Positions 14,567-21,744 of a DNA stretch of 21,798 bases are shown piece by piece. The DNA is taken from positions 1 through 21,798 of the forward strand of contig DASXEX010000057.1 in the NCBI GenBank assembly GCA_036489905.1. The letters are read 5' to 3'. The stretch comes from JAICLK01 sp036489905. GTDB taxonomy: Bacteria > Patescibacteriota > Saccharimonadia > Saccharimonadales > UBA4665. Position numbers and translations under genes: made by a program. Below the pieces are notes generated by a model. The model saw only the letters and a program-made list of their open reading frames with translations, searched no databases and was not told the DNA's origin. The first letter of the stretch is position 1; each line of letters starts with the position of its first letter.

Positions 14567-14621
14567 TACCCACGTTTACCCACTGACCCTGACTATACTA
14601 CCCACAACTACCCACGCACAA
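14567..14621 (-). promoter_or_regulatory. dcw operon promoter with four MraZ boxes
   Basis: On the minus strand TTGTGC (14621-14616), 18 bases, then TATAGT (14597-14592). Four copies of GTGGGTA read in the mraZ direction: two fill the -35/-10 spacer (14615-14609 and 14605-14599) and two lie at the expected transcription start (14583-14577 and 14573-14567). Each pair gives TGGGT-N5-TGGGT, the spacing known for E. coli MraZ boxes (TGGGN repeats with 5-base spacers). The pairs are 22 bases apart between adjacent members, about two helical turns. Repression by MraZ is strongly suggested. Confidence 0.8.
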
Positions 14622-14642
14622 GTAGTTTTATACAAAATAAGC

Positions 14643-14657
14643 GGTGTTTTCTACACC
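14643..14657. repeat. Inverted repeat next to the DnaA boxes
   Basis: GGTGT-TTTCT-ACACC, extended outward by AAG/CTT with one mismatch. It lies between the mraZ promoter and the first DnaA box. Confidence 0.4.
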
Positions 14658-14659
14658 AC

Positions 14660-14697
14660 TTATCCACAGCTTTTCAGCCAACCACAAGTTATCCACA
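14660..14697 (+). promoter_or_regulatory. Two perfect DnaA boxes (TTATCCACA)
   Basis: TTATCCACA occurs at 14660-14668 and again at 14689-14697, same orientation, starts 29 bases apart. They lie upstream of the mraZ promoter in the gap 14501-14743. Two exact 9-mers this close are unlikely by chance. They could tie dcw expression to DnaA or mark part of an origin. No dnaA gene or large AT-rich unwinding element is seen beside them. Confidence 0.6.
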
Positions 14698-14743
14698 ACA
14701 TGTAGCGCTCGCTCGTCTGGCAATTGCGCTAGCTAGATTAAAA

Positions 14744-15013
14744 TTATTTTCGTCCTGAAATCGGTGCCACGCGTACGCCTGCGTCGAAATCCGCCGTCAA
14801 ATGCACCGTTTCATTTTCGTTATCATTTCGATTCCACGTGTTTGAATCCGGATTGACAAACGCGAACGCCGGCGTTTGGCTCACCACCACGGCTGGCCGC
14901 CGCGCAGTCTCCGACGAGCCAAACAGCGTTGCAACCATCATCACCCAAACCCCGCAAAAGTCAGCCAGCTGCCGAATTTTCCCTCTTTGACCAATTTTTA
15001 TTTTTGATACCAT
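14744..15013 (-). CDS. Small exported or membrane-anchored protein (89 aa), unknown
   Basis: The N-terminus is basic (KIKIGQRGKIRQ), followed by a hydrophobic stretch at about 17-32 (LADFCGVWVMMVATLFG), then a polar, asparagine- and valine-rich tail (NPDSNTWNRNDNENETVHL). This is a signal peptide or single-anchor layout. I recognise no family. A near-consensus promoter places the transcription start within a base or two of the ATG, supporting both the start and the reality of the gene. It lies upstream of mraZ on the same strand, separated by the DnaA and MraZ boxes. Confidence 0.6.
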   Translation of the reverse strand: MVSKIKIGQRGKIRQLADFCGVWVMMVATLFGSSETARRPAVVVSQTPAFAFVNPDSNTWNRNDNENETVHLTADFDAGVRVAPISGRK

Positions 15014-15020
15014 CGAACAT

Positions 15021-15049
15021 ATATTAACAAGCTTTCACATGTGTGTCAA
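15021..15049 (-). promoter_or_regulatory. Promoter of the 89-aa gene, leaderless
   Basis: On the minus strand TTGACA (15049-15044), exactly 17 bases, then TAATAT (15026-15021). The -10 ends seven bases before the ATG at 15013. Confidence 0.7.
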
Positions 15050-15072
15050 TTTTATTTTATCGCATAAAGTAC

Positions 15073-15100
15073 TTGCATATTTTTGGGCAACTGCTATAGT
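15073..15100 (+). promoter_or_regulatory. Promoter of the GNAT-kinase-HAD operon
   Basis: TTGCAT (15073-15078), 16 bases, then TATAGT (15095-15100) preceded by TGC (extended -10). The expected start, near 15107, is about three bases before the ATG. Confidence 0.65.
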
Positions 15101-15109
15101 TAGCTTACT

Positions 15110-15640
15110 ATGAGTTTGGGAGCAAGCGAATTAGTGGTTAAACGTGTGACTGCATATTCCCCAAGAGTTGCAGCCGGCCTTGGCCGTCTAATGCCAATAC
15201 TCGACGAGGGGTTCAGCGGCGACCCGATGCCACGCAAAGCTTTGGAAGAGATTATTGAGTCGCCTAGTCATGACCAATTAGTGGCTGAACACCGCGGCCA
15301 AATCGTTGGCTCGGGTGTCATGACGCTTATACTAGGGTCGGGTTTCTGGCGCGACAAACCGGAAGGCCAACAGCAAAATCGACAAGGTCATCTCGAAGAC
15401 TTTGTGGTTGACCCTTCCATGCGTGGCGTTCGTGATCCAGGTACTGGCAAGAGTGCTGCCGATTTGATATGGGATGGGATGCAAGATTTTTGCAGAGACC
15501 ATGATGCCCCTGCCTTGGTTTTCGACTCAGAAACATGGCGCCCTGATGCTTGGAAATTTTACGCCAAGCACGGTGCAGGGCCATTACCAGACACCCGCCA
15601 CTTCGAGGTGCCAGTTCCTGATGTTGGTGCTAATATATAA
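15110..15640 (+). CDS. GNAT-family N-acetyltransferase
   Basis: The 176-aa protein has the GNAT layout. A beta-hairpin (QLVAEHRGQIVGSGVMTLIL, about 56-75) is followed by the acetyl-CoA-binding strand and loop GHLEDFVVDPSMRGVRDPGTGKSAADLIWDGM (about 93-124), in which the usual R-x-x-G-x-G/A pyrophosphate loop carries a short insertion. The C-terminal motif DAWKFYAKHGA follows. These enzymes transfer an acetyl group to an amine; the substrate here is unknown. It is the first gene of a three-gene + strand operon with a sugar kinase (5-base gap) and a HAD phosphatase, so an amino-sugar or related small molecule is possible. The start follows the promoter directly with no Shine-Dalgarno sequence. 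Confidence 0.85.
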   Translation: MSLGASELVVKRVTAYSPRVAAGLGRLMPILDEGFSGDPMPRKALEEIIESPSHDQLVAEHRGQIVGSGVMTLILGSGFWRDKPEGQQQNRQGHLEDFVVDPSMRGVRDPGTGKSAADLIWDGMQDFCRDHDAPALVFDSETWRPDAWKFYAKHGAGPLPDTRHFEVPVPDVGANI

Positions 15641-15645
15641 CAATT

Positions 15646-16668
15646 ATGGTTGCCCTTAACGAAGCAGCTCAGGTACCCGCAGAGGTTTTAGCTGCCTATT
15701 TCGGTGACGAGACAGTAGGAGTTGCACCTTTATCGGGGGGCGAAGTTAATACCAACTGGCTCGCCGCTTATCCCGACAGCAGGCGCCGAGTCGTTATCCA
15801 GCGACTCGGTTCAATGTTCGAGCAGGAGGTGGTTGATGACATGCACGCAGCGACTGGACACTTGGCAGAAGGCGGCTGGGAGATGCCGCAGCTTTTGAGG
15901 ACGCACGAGGACGACGGGCTCTACGTTGAAACGGCAGCCAGTGGTGGTGGCAAACCTGACGTATGGCGAGCGGCAACTTTTATCGAGTCTGACGGCAGAT
16001 CTGCGGAGTATGGGCCGAACAGCTTTTTTGAATTTGGGTCTATCCTCGCTAAGCTTCACGGTTCTTTGGCTAACCTTGACTACGAACCTCGTTTTAAGAT
16101 TAAGGATTTCCACGATACTGATCTCCACCTCGCTAAACTTAAAGGGTTTGAGTCGCAAATGCCCGACCAAGAAGCGAGAGAGTTCACGCACGACATACTA
16201 GCCGCCTACGATAATTTGCAGCCGCTACCACCGGGCAAAGACCAGCTCATCCACGGCGACCCACGGACAGCCAATATGCTCTTTCGGGATGGCAAGCCTT
16301 TCACTTACATCGATTGGGACACGCTCATGAAGGGCAGCATTTGGATGGACGTTGGCGATTTGATGCGCTCACTGGTCGAGGACTCCTTCCTGGGGACTGG
16401 ACAACCACTCGAGCTCGAGCGGCTCAGGGAGTTTGCCGAGGGCTACCGCCAGGCGGCCATGCCGGATGCTGCGCCAGATGAATTTTTCGCCTGGGCCATG
16501 ACTGGCATGCAGCGGATTACGTTGGAACTAACCGCCCGCTTCGTCAACGACGTGATCGAGCAGAATTATTGGGCGTGGGATCAAGTTAATTACAAATCAA
16601 GGCGAGATTACGTAGTTGACCGCGCCCACACACAGTGGCAAATTTATACTGCGTACCAGAATGCATAG
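15646..16668 (+). CDS. APH-fold phosphotransferase, NahK-like (N-acetylhexosamine 1-kinase family)
   Basis: The 340-aa protein has an aminoglycoside-phosphotransferase/choline-kinase fold. LSGGEVNTNWLA (29-40) forms the nucleotide loop. VVIQRLGSMFEQEVVDDM (49-66) resembles the LQRIN...F segment typical of NahK-type kinases. The catalytic loop is HGDPRTANMLF, with Asp205 and Asn210, and the metal-binding motif is YIDWDT, with Asp223 and Asp225. NahK phosphorylates GlcNAc or GalNAc at C1; the exact sugar here is not readable. It sits between an acetyltransferase and a HAD phosphatase and would fit hexosamine salvage. A resistance role is less likely given the NahK-like segments. No ribosome binding site is seen; it probably re-initiates after the GNAT gene. 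Confidence 0.8.
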   Translation: MVALNEAAQVPAEVLAAYFGDETVGVAPLSGGEVNTNWLAAYPDSRRRVVIQRLGSMFEQEVVDDMHAATGHLAEGGWEMPQLLRTHEDDGLYVETAASGGGKPDVWRAATFIESDGRSAEYGPNSFFEFGSILAKLHGSLANLDYEPRFKIKDFHDTDLHLAKLKGFESQMPDQEAREFTHDILAAYDNLQPLPPGKDQLIHGDPRTANMLFRDGKPFTYIDWDTLMKGSIWMDVGDLMRSLVEDSFLGTGQPLELERLREFAEGYRQAAMPDAAPDEFFAWAMTGMQRITLELTARFVNDVIEQNYWAWDQVNYKSRRDYVVDRAHTQWQIYTAYQNA

Positions 16669-16689
16669 ACCGAGATCGAGGGGCATAAA

Positions 16690-17262
16690 ATGTACAAGGC
16701 AGTAATTTTCGACTTTTTTGATGTTATCCATCGGGATTATCAGAAAGCCTGGCTCAAACAGCACGGCTATAAACGGGAGGGAGGCTTTGCCGAAGCCTCA
16801 GACTTATGCGACTTAGGCCACATAAGCTACCGCGACTATATCGAACGCTTCGCTAAGCTCGGTGGACAAACCCCGGCGCAGGTCGAGCAGGAGTTTCGGA
16901 CGCTCTCCAAAATCGATGATGCGATCGTGCTACTTGTCGGCAATCTGCACAGTCACTACCGAACCGGCCTGATTTCCAATGCGCACAATGAAGAGATACG
17001 ACCAATTTTGGAACGCCACGACTTAACTGCGCTTTTTGACGAAATAGTTATCTCCTCTGAGGCAGGAGTGACAAAACCGAATGCGAGAATTTTTCAGCTC
17101 ACAATGAAGCTACTTAAGATTAAGCCATCCGAGACCATTTTTATCGACGACAACCCGGCGAACGTCGTGGCAGCAGATGCGCTTGGCATCGCTAGCATAT
17201 GCTATGAAAGTGCGCCAAAACTGCATAGCGAACTCAAGAAGCTCAAAATGAAAATTGATTAA
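16690..17262 (+). CDS. HAD-superfamily hydrolase, YihX-like (sugar-phosphate phosphatase type)
   Basis: The 190-aa protein has the HAD core: motif I VIFDFFDVI with nucleophile Asp8, a small helical cap (about 15-80), motif II LISNA with Ser96, motif III Lys129 in VTKPNARIF and motif IV FIDDNPANV with Asp153/Asp154. The usual second Asp of motif I (D-x-D) is Phe10. The YihX/epoxide-hydrolase-N subgroup likewise lacks it (DFGGV, DLGNV), so this need not mean inactivity, though Phe is unusual. YihX removes phosphate from glucose-1-phosphate, which would fit with the upstream sugar 1-kinase-like gene. GAGGGG seven bases before the ATG is a clear ribosome binding site. It ends 30 bases from the convergent GH1 gene. 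Confidence 0.85.
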   Translation: MYKAVIFDFFDVIHRDYQKAWLKQHGYKREGGFAEASDLCDLGHISYRDYIERFAKLGGQTPAQVEQEFRTLSKIDDAIVLLVGNLHSHYRTGLISNAHNEEIRPILERHDLTALFDEIVISSEAGVTKPNARIFQLTMKLLKIKPSETIFIDDNPANVVAADALGIASICYESAPKLHSELKKLKMKID

Positions 17263-17292
17263 CTCCCTGCCGCTCGTTGCCATAGTTCGGCA

Positions 17293-18600
17293 CTATTCGT
17301 CACTTTCATTTTCGTAACGCCCGTGGGCTTTTGCCTGCGCCACCTGGAAGCGTTGCAGCTTCGCTAGATAATTTGCAAACCATTTGGCGCTAGGTCGCGG
17401 CGTGCGCTTCATGTTGTGCTCGCGGTCGACGGCGACGAGGCCGAACTTTGGCCACCAGCCGTAGGCCCATTCGAAATTGTCGAGCAAACTCCAATGCATA
17501 TAGCCGCGAAGCTGCACGCCCTGGCTCAGCGCGCGCTGCATGGCGACGAGCGTTTGCTCAATCCACCAGCGGCGGTATCGGTCATTCGCGTCGGCCAGCC
17601 CGTTTTCGGTGATGATAATCGGCTTCTTGTAGCGCGCGTACGTCTGCACAAGCAACGGAAGCAGCCCTTCCGGCTCCATATACCAACCCATGTCGTTGAC
17701 CGGAGCGGTAGGATTTTGCCAAGCAAAGCCCTGATAATAGTTCGTAAAATAATAATTGACCCCTATAAAATCCTGCTGCCGCTTAGTACGATTCAAAAAC
17801 CAGCGATTGAACCCGTAGCTCGCCGCATACGCAACAATTGGACTCAACGGATTGCGCGACCGTTTCGGCTGGTCGTTGCCCATTTGCATCGCCACACCCA
17901 CTTGCATCGTCGGCTCGGCGCGTTTAAGTATGCTGTAAGCCCGCCGATGTGCGCGTGCCAGGTTGCGGTAAACTTTAAAAAACAGCAACGGCTTTTTGAT
18001 TTGCGGCGGCCATTCGCCCGTCAAATAGCTGAAGCTCGCGTAGACGTTCGGTTCGTTGAGCGTTATCACGTAACGCAGGTCGTCGCCATATTCTTCGGCA
18101 ATTTTCTGCACGAAGCGGTCAAAATATATCAGGTTTGCTTTTTTTTCGAAGCCGCCTTCTGCCGTGAACCACGTCGGCATGGTCCAATGCCAAATGTTCA
18201 AAATCGGCTCGATGCCGCGCTTTTTCAAACTTTTGATGTAGCGATGATAATGCCGAATGGCTTCGGGATTCCACGCGCCTTCCTTCGGTTCGATCCGCGA
18301 CCACTCGACGCCGAAACGGAAGCTGTTCAAATGCAAATCCTCGATCAAATCAAAATCTTCTTCGTACCGGCGATAATGGTCGACACCGTTGCCCGACACA
18401 TAATTATGTGGATCCTGCGCCTGAGTTCGCACTGTTTTCCACGATGGCAACCAACTAAGCCGCTTCGCCGCCGTCCGTGCCAGCTCGGTCGCGTGCGCCA
18501 ATTCCCACTCGCTCCATTGGTTCACCATGCCGCCTTCAACCTGATGCGCCGCCGTGCTCGCGCCCCACAAAAAATCTTTTGGAAAAAGTCGCGGATCCAT
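17293..18600 (-). CDS. Glycoside hydrolase family 1 beta-glycosidase (beta-glucosidase type)
   Basis: This retaining enzyme cleaves beta-linked glucosides or galactosides. The (beta/alpha)8 barrel starts FPKDFLWGASTAAHQVEGG. TLNEPN carries the acid/base Glu, IITENG the nucleophile Glu, and HWSLLDNFEWAYGW the sugar-binding C-terminal signature. Counted from the ATG used here, the catalytic residues are Glu183 and Glu332. The loop after HQVEGG is expanded (WSEWELAHATELARTAAKRLSW...), and IWHWTMPTWF replaces the common LHHFDLP, closer to archaeal and actinobacterial GH1. There is no signal peptide, so it is cytoplasmic. I use ATG at 18600; a TTG two codons upstream is an alternative. An extended -10 lies just before it. 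Confidence 0.93.
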   Translation of the reverse strand: MDPRLFPKDFLWGASTAAHQVEGGMVNQWSEWELAHATELARTAAKRLSWLPSWKTVRTQAQDPHNYVSGNGVDHYRRYEEDFDLIEDLHLNSFRFGVEWSRIEPKEGAWNPEAIRHYHRYIKSLKKRGIEPILNIWHWTMPTWFTAEGGFEKKANLIYFDRFVQKIAEEYGDDLRYVITLNEPNVYASFSYLTGEWPPQIKKPLLFFKVYRNLARAHRRAYSILKRAEPTMQVGVAMQMGNDQPKRSRNPLSPIVAYAASYGFNRWFLNRTKRQQDFIGVNYYFTNYYQGFAWQNPTAPVNDMGWYMEPEGLLPLLVQTYARYKKPIIITENGLADANDRYRRWWIEQTLVAMQRALSQGVQLRGYMHWSLLDNFEWAYGWWPKFGLVAVDREHNMKRTPRPSAKWFANYLAKLQRFQVAQAKAHGRYENESDE

Positions 18601-18609
18601 TATCAAGCT

Positions 18610-18618
18610 ATTGTACCA
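18610..18618 (-). promoter_or_regulatory. Extended -10 of the GH1 gene
   Basis: On the minus strand TGG-TACAAT, the -10 ending about nine bases before the ATG at 18600. It lies in the short gap after the def stop, so GH1 can be transcribed separately from def. The 11 bases match those in the palindromic site at 4951-4961. Confidence 0.5.
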
Positions 18619-18620
18619 GA

Positions 18621-19193
18621 TTAGCGCTGCTTCTTTTTGCGCTCGGCCGGCAAGATGTGCTTCACGTATTCGCTCTTCATGACAAAAGTTTTGGGATTGC
18701 GCACGTGCTCGACGAACAAAATGCCGTTCAAATGGTCTGTCTCGTGCTGCAAAACATGGGCGAGCAAACCGTCAAAATCTTTTTCGTGCTGCTTGCCGGT
18801 TTCGTCCAAAAAGCGCACGCGTACTCTCGAGTAACGCAAAGCTTTGGCATACGGAAAATCGCGGCTGCTCGTGCCAAAACTCATGCAACCTTCCCATTTC
18901 TGTGTTCGCCGGCCGTACGTTTCAACAATCTCAGGATTAATAATTACGAACTTTTCTTCCTTCGCATCCGGCCGATACTTCAACGGTCGGGCCCAAATAA
19001 CGCTCAGGGCAATCGGCCGCCCAACCTGCGGCGCAGCCAAACCCACGCTGTATTTTTTGGTCTCAAGCGTATGGTACATGTCGGCAATTAAGTTTTGAAT
19101 CTCCGGCGCAGCAATTTCCGCCGCACTCAGCCGTCGCGCCTGCCGCCGCAAAATCGGATCCCCAAACAACGTCCGCTTGAGAACTTCTACCAT
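18621..19193 (-). CDS. def: Peptide deformylase
   Basis: This metalloenzyme removes the formyl group from the N-terminal methionine of new proteins. All three motifs are present in the 190-aa protein: VGLAAPQ (50-56; the usual first Gly is Ser49), EGCMS with metal ligand Cys103, and HETDH with His150, Glu151 and His154. Between motifs it carries an insertion-like segment (VIWARPLKYRPDAKEEKF). The C-terminus is basic (LPAERKKKQR). It follows the PQ-loop-like membrane gene by 34 bases on the same strand and precedes GH1. The functional call is firm. Confidence 0.95.
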   Translation of the reverse strand: MVEVLKRTLFGDPILRRQARRLSAAEIAAPEIQNLIADMYHTLETKKYSVGLAAPQVGRPIALSVIWARPLKYRPDAKEEKFVIINPEIVETYGRRTQKWEGCMSFGTSSRDFPYAKALRYSRVRVRFLDETGKQHEKDFDGLLAHVLQHETDHLNGILFVEHVRNPKTFVMKSEYVKHILPAERKKKQR

Positions 19194-19227
19194 GAACTCA
19201 GCTTATCAGAATTGGCTAAAAGCAGTT

Positions 19228-19830
19228 TCATACATCCCTCAACTCCACCGGCTCGCCAGCGACTGCGTATTTGTGGCGGCCAAGGATGATGCCGGTAAGT
19301 ACCGCATTGCAAAGCACGATATAAATCGGATACGCGATGGCCGTGATCCGAAAATCCCGCGCTGCCATCACGCTAAATGCCCCCCCAACTGACGCCAGCA
19401 AAAATGCCAGCCACGTTTCTTCGTACGGCTTTTGCCAGGTATGCCTGATGGTCGGCAACGCCCCGACGAGATCAATGGTGACACTGGCGGCAACGGCAAT
19501 AGTCGGCGAGTTGAAAATGAGCCACAACACCAACCCAACCATTGCGCCGCCCAAGCAATAAATATCAAACTTCTCCAACGTGCGGTCGCCCGACTTCACG
19601 AGCCCGAGCGCCACAATCGCTGCTGTTTCAATCGACGCGCACAACGTTAAGACTGCGCTAGCGTATTGGTGGTCGACGAACGATGCTGCCGAGGCAATCG
19701 CCGTCAGCACCGACCACGTAAACCATGAAACGATCCTTGGTTTGGTTTTGTCTCTGAAAATATCTACCAGATACGGAATCGTGGAGGCAACAGTCAAAAT
19801 GCTGCTGATAACAATACATGTCAGGCGCAT
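19228..19830 (-). CDS. Multi-pass membrane protein with PQ-loop/SWEET-like repeats
   Basis: The 200-aa protein has about six or seven hydrophobic helices. Two similar units are visible. The first is STIPYLVDIFRDKTKPRIVSWFTW (about 16-39) followed by a membrane helix. The second is GALPTIRHTWQKPYEETWLAFLLASVGG (about 123-150). Proline plus aromatic/polar residue, a basic linker, then a W/F-rich helix is the pattern of PQ-loop and SemiSWEET-type transporters, which move sugars or amino acids. The substrate is not readable. The start ATG lies about 9 bases after an extended -10. It is divergent from radC and upstream of def on the same strand. Confidence 0.65.
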   Translation of the reverse strand: MRLTCIVISSILTVASTIPYLVDIFRDKTKPRIVSWFTWSVLTAIASAASFVDHQYASAVLTLCASIETAAIVALGLVKSGDRTLEKFDIYCLGGAMVGLVLWLIFNSPTIAVAASVTIDLVGALPTIRHTWQKPYEETWLAFLLASVGGAFSVMAARDFRITAIAYPIYIVLCNAVLTGIILGRHKYAVAGEPVELRDV

Positions 19831-19839
19831 AGCTTTTCT

Positions 19840-19848
19840 AGTTTAACA
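19840..19848 (-). promoter_or_regulatory. Extended -10 of the PQ-loop-like gene
   Basis: On the minus strand TGT-TAAACT, the -10 ending nine bases before the ATG, with TTCGAG 17 bases upstream as a weak -35. Near-leaderless transcription is expected. Confidence 0.45.
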
Positions 19849-19883
19849 GCAAATCGGCACGCCTCGAAATCGCCTTGGTCGTT

Positions 19884-19913
19884 TTGGGTCGGCCGTTTGT
19901 GATCTGTTACACT
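19884..19913 (+). promoter_or_regulatory. radC promoter
   Basis: TTGGGT (19884-19889), 18 bases, then TACACT (19908-19913) preceded by TGT. The -10 ends 10 bases before the ATG. The TGTTACACTTAAAAGC string nearly repeats the one before the 55-aa gene. Confidence 0.5.
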
Positions 19914-19923
19914 TAAAAGCACG

Positions 19924-20592
19924 ATGCCTGCACGCCGAAAAATCCACCAATTGCCGCTTGCCGACCGACCGCGCGAAAAGTTGCAGCGCAAAGGTCCGCC
20001 GGCGCTGTCGGACTTTGAACTGCTCGAAGTACTGATTGGCAACGGCACCAGCGGTGCGGATGTCGGCAGCATCGCCCGGCGCGTGCAAAAGCTCATGCAA
20101 AAAGGTGCGGCGGGTTTGAATTATGAATCGCTCACGACTATCAAAGGAGTGAGCTTGGCGACGGCTAGCAAAATTCTAGCCTCGCTCGAGCTGGCCAAGC
20201 GCCATTTGGTACGCGACATCGAGCCGCTCCGCACCCAACAGGATATCTTGGCGCGACTCGGCGACATCCGCACTCGGCAGCAAGAGTACTTCATTTGTTT
20301 GAGCCTCGACGGCGGCCAGCGACTCATCGCGCAGCGCACTATCACCATCGGCACGCTCGATACCGTACTGGCGCATCCGCGTGAAGTTTTCGCCGACGCC
20401 ATCGCCGACCGCGCGGCCAGCGTTATCGTGGCGCATAATCACCCGTCCGGCGACGTCGCACCGAGCCAAAAAGACGTCGCGCTTACCCAGCAACTCGCCG
20501 CCGCCGGCCAGTTGCTCGGCATTCCGTTACGCGATCATCTCATTCTCACCAAAACCGAACATTTCAGCTACCGGCAACACCACTTGCTCTAG
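19924..20592 (+). CDS. radC: RadC-family JAB/MPN-domain protein
   Basis: The 222-aa protein has an N-terminal helix-hairpin-helix part (about 5-92, RPREKLQRKGPPALSDFELLEVLIG and TIKGVSLATASKILA) and a C-terminal JAMM metalloprotease-like domain. The metal motif is AHNHPSGDVAPSQKD with His171, His173 and Asp184. The family was once linked to DNA repair, but its true role is unsettled; some members are tied to competence or mobile elements. The length matches the usual 220-230 aa. It has its own near-leaderless promoter and is divergent from the PQ-loop-like gene. Confidence 0.93.
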   Translation: MPARRKIHQLPLADRPREKLQRKGPPALSDFELLEVLIGNGTSGADVGSIARRVQKLMQKGAAGLNYESLTTIKGVSLATASKILASLELAKRHLVRDIEPLRTQQDILARLGDIRTRQQEYFICLSLDGGQRLIAQRTITIGTLDTVLAHPREVFADAIADRAASVIVAHNHPSGDVAPSQKDVALTQQLAAAGQLLGIPLRDHLILTKTEHFSYRQHHLL

Positions 20593-20611
20593 CATCGAAA
20601 CATGCTATGCT
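20584..20611 (+). promoter_or_regulatory. Promoter overlapping the radC stop, with inverted repeat
   Basis: TTGCTC (20584-20589), 16 bases, then TATGCT (20606-20611) preceded by TGC. A perfect TAGCAT-CGAAAC-ATGCTA inverted repeat (20590-20607) occupies the spacer and the start of the -10, which could act as an operator. Confidence 0.5.
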
Positions 20612-20623
20612 AAAAACGAAAGC

Positions 20624-20671
20624 ATGAGCGTTTTTAAACGGTTTACTCCAGCGGCAAAGGAGGGGTTATGA
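20624..20671 (+). CDS. 15-codon leader ORF coupled to the next gene
   Basis: The frame reads MSVFKRFTPAAKEGL and stops in ATGA, the TGA overlapping the ATG of the next gene. Its start lies 12 bases after a -10, so it would begin almost at the transcript's 5' end. The ribosome binding site of the following gene (AAGGAGGGG) is inside its last codons. Layout suggests ribosomes load on the near-leaderless mini-ORF and re-initiate on the main gene. Expression is inferred. Confidence 0.5.
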   Translation: MSVFKRFTPAAKEGL

Positions 20672-21654
20672 CTAAGTGTTATCTTGAATTACGTGGAAGC
20701 ATCAAGCGCGGTGGCCTCGACCTTGCAGCCGATCTGGCGCGGCATTTGCACACGCGGCAATATTTAGGCAAGACGATTGTGGTTTGTGAGCGGCCGAGCG
20801 TTCTCTTGCCCAATGTACACAAACAGTGGTTGCGGTTATCGCGCACCATCCAGAAACAGCGAGCCGGCACCGCCAATGCGGACAAAATTCTCAAATACAC
20901 CCGCACCATCACGCACATGCAGCACATGCGATTCGTCGCCTGCACACCGCTGGAAGCACCGGACGCCGACGTGTATTTTCTGCGCCGTAACCAGCTGGAG
21001 TCGCTGCCAATGCACTGCTTCAATGTGTACTTAAGCATCAGCCTGCCGACGCAAACGGCGCTCGACATGCTGGCGCATTTGCCCGCTGAAGCGTTGTTGG
21101 TCGATTATGATCACGGCACACCATGGCGAAGCTTAAACGTCGCGCCGAAACGCGAACTTGAAGAGCAAGTTACGCGCGAGTGGCACGCGGCACGGACGTT
21201 CCTTGATGAGCGCCACATCCAGCCGGAAATACTCTTCGGCGCGCCGTTGCACAACGTCGAAGCCGTGGATAATGCCCTTGACACATTGCTCGGCGTCAGC
21301 CACCAATTCCTGCAAGTTGCCGCCGCCTTTAACCGGTCGCTGGAACTTGCGCGCCCGTTGCGTATCACCAAGACCACGCGCCAGCATTACGACACGCTTA
21401 CCTTGCTCGCCCACCGCGTGCAAGCACTTTCTACCGCCAGCTTCACCCCACGCTTTCTCGAAACCTACAACGAGGATGATACTTTTTACCTCTACGATTC
21501 CGGCCGCATTTATTTCCGCCGGGCAAGTAGCCTCGGCTTTGAAAGCCTGACCGAAGCCGTCACCCGCCACCTCGCCGCCGGCCGGCACAATCTTGCCCAA
21601 GTCTTGCGCACCGGCCAAGTCCCGACCGCCGATTTTATTACGCCGTGTTTCTGA
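20668..21654 (+). CDS. Unrecognised 328-aa protein
   Basis: I do not recognise this protein. It is soluble, with no signal peptide or membrane helix. The N-terminal part is basic (ELRGSIKRGGLDLAADLARHL, KQWLRLSRTIQKQRAGTANADK). The middle holds a mixed alpha/beta section (DADVYFLRRNQLESLPMH, EALLVDYDHGTPWRSL). The C-terminal part is helical and ends in a short beta segment, DDTFYLYDSGRIYFRR. It has an excellent ribosome binding site (AAGGAGGGG, a few bases before the ATG) and is overlapped by the 15-codon leader ORF. Codon use and GC content match its neighbours. It follows radC but has its own promoter, so a functional link is uncertain. Confidence 0.8.
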   Translation: MTKCYLELRGSIKRGGLDLAADLARHLHTRQYLGKTIVVCERPSVLLPNVHKQWLRLSRTIQKQRAGTANADKILKYTRTITHMQHMRFVACTPLEAPDADVYFLRRNQLESLPMHCFNVYLSISLPTQTALDMLAHLPAEALLVDYDHGTPWRSLNVAPKRELEEQVTREWHAARTFLDERHIQPEILFGAPLHNVEAVDNALDTLLGVSHQFLQVAAAFNRSLELARPLRITKTTRQHYDTLTLLAHRVQALSTASFTPRFLETYNEDDTFYLYDSGRIYFRRASSLGFESLTEAVTRHLAAGRHNLAQVLRTGQVPTADFITPCF

Positions 21655-21744
21655 GTAACTCACCTTACGCAAAACCCCTCCCATTTCCTGAAAGCTGAGG
21701 CATACTGCATACTGAAAGGCAGATAACCTGACAAAGGATCTGCG

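Noticed and set aside
17416..18624. Open frame of 402 codons on the plus strand opposite GH1
   Set aside because: Long but exactly antisense to an intact GH1 gene with both catalytic motifs; histidine/arginine-rich composition typical of a shadow frame.
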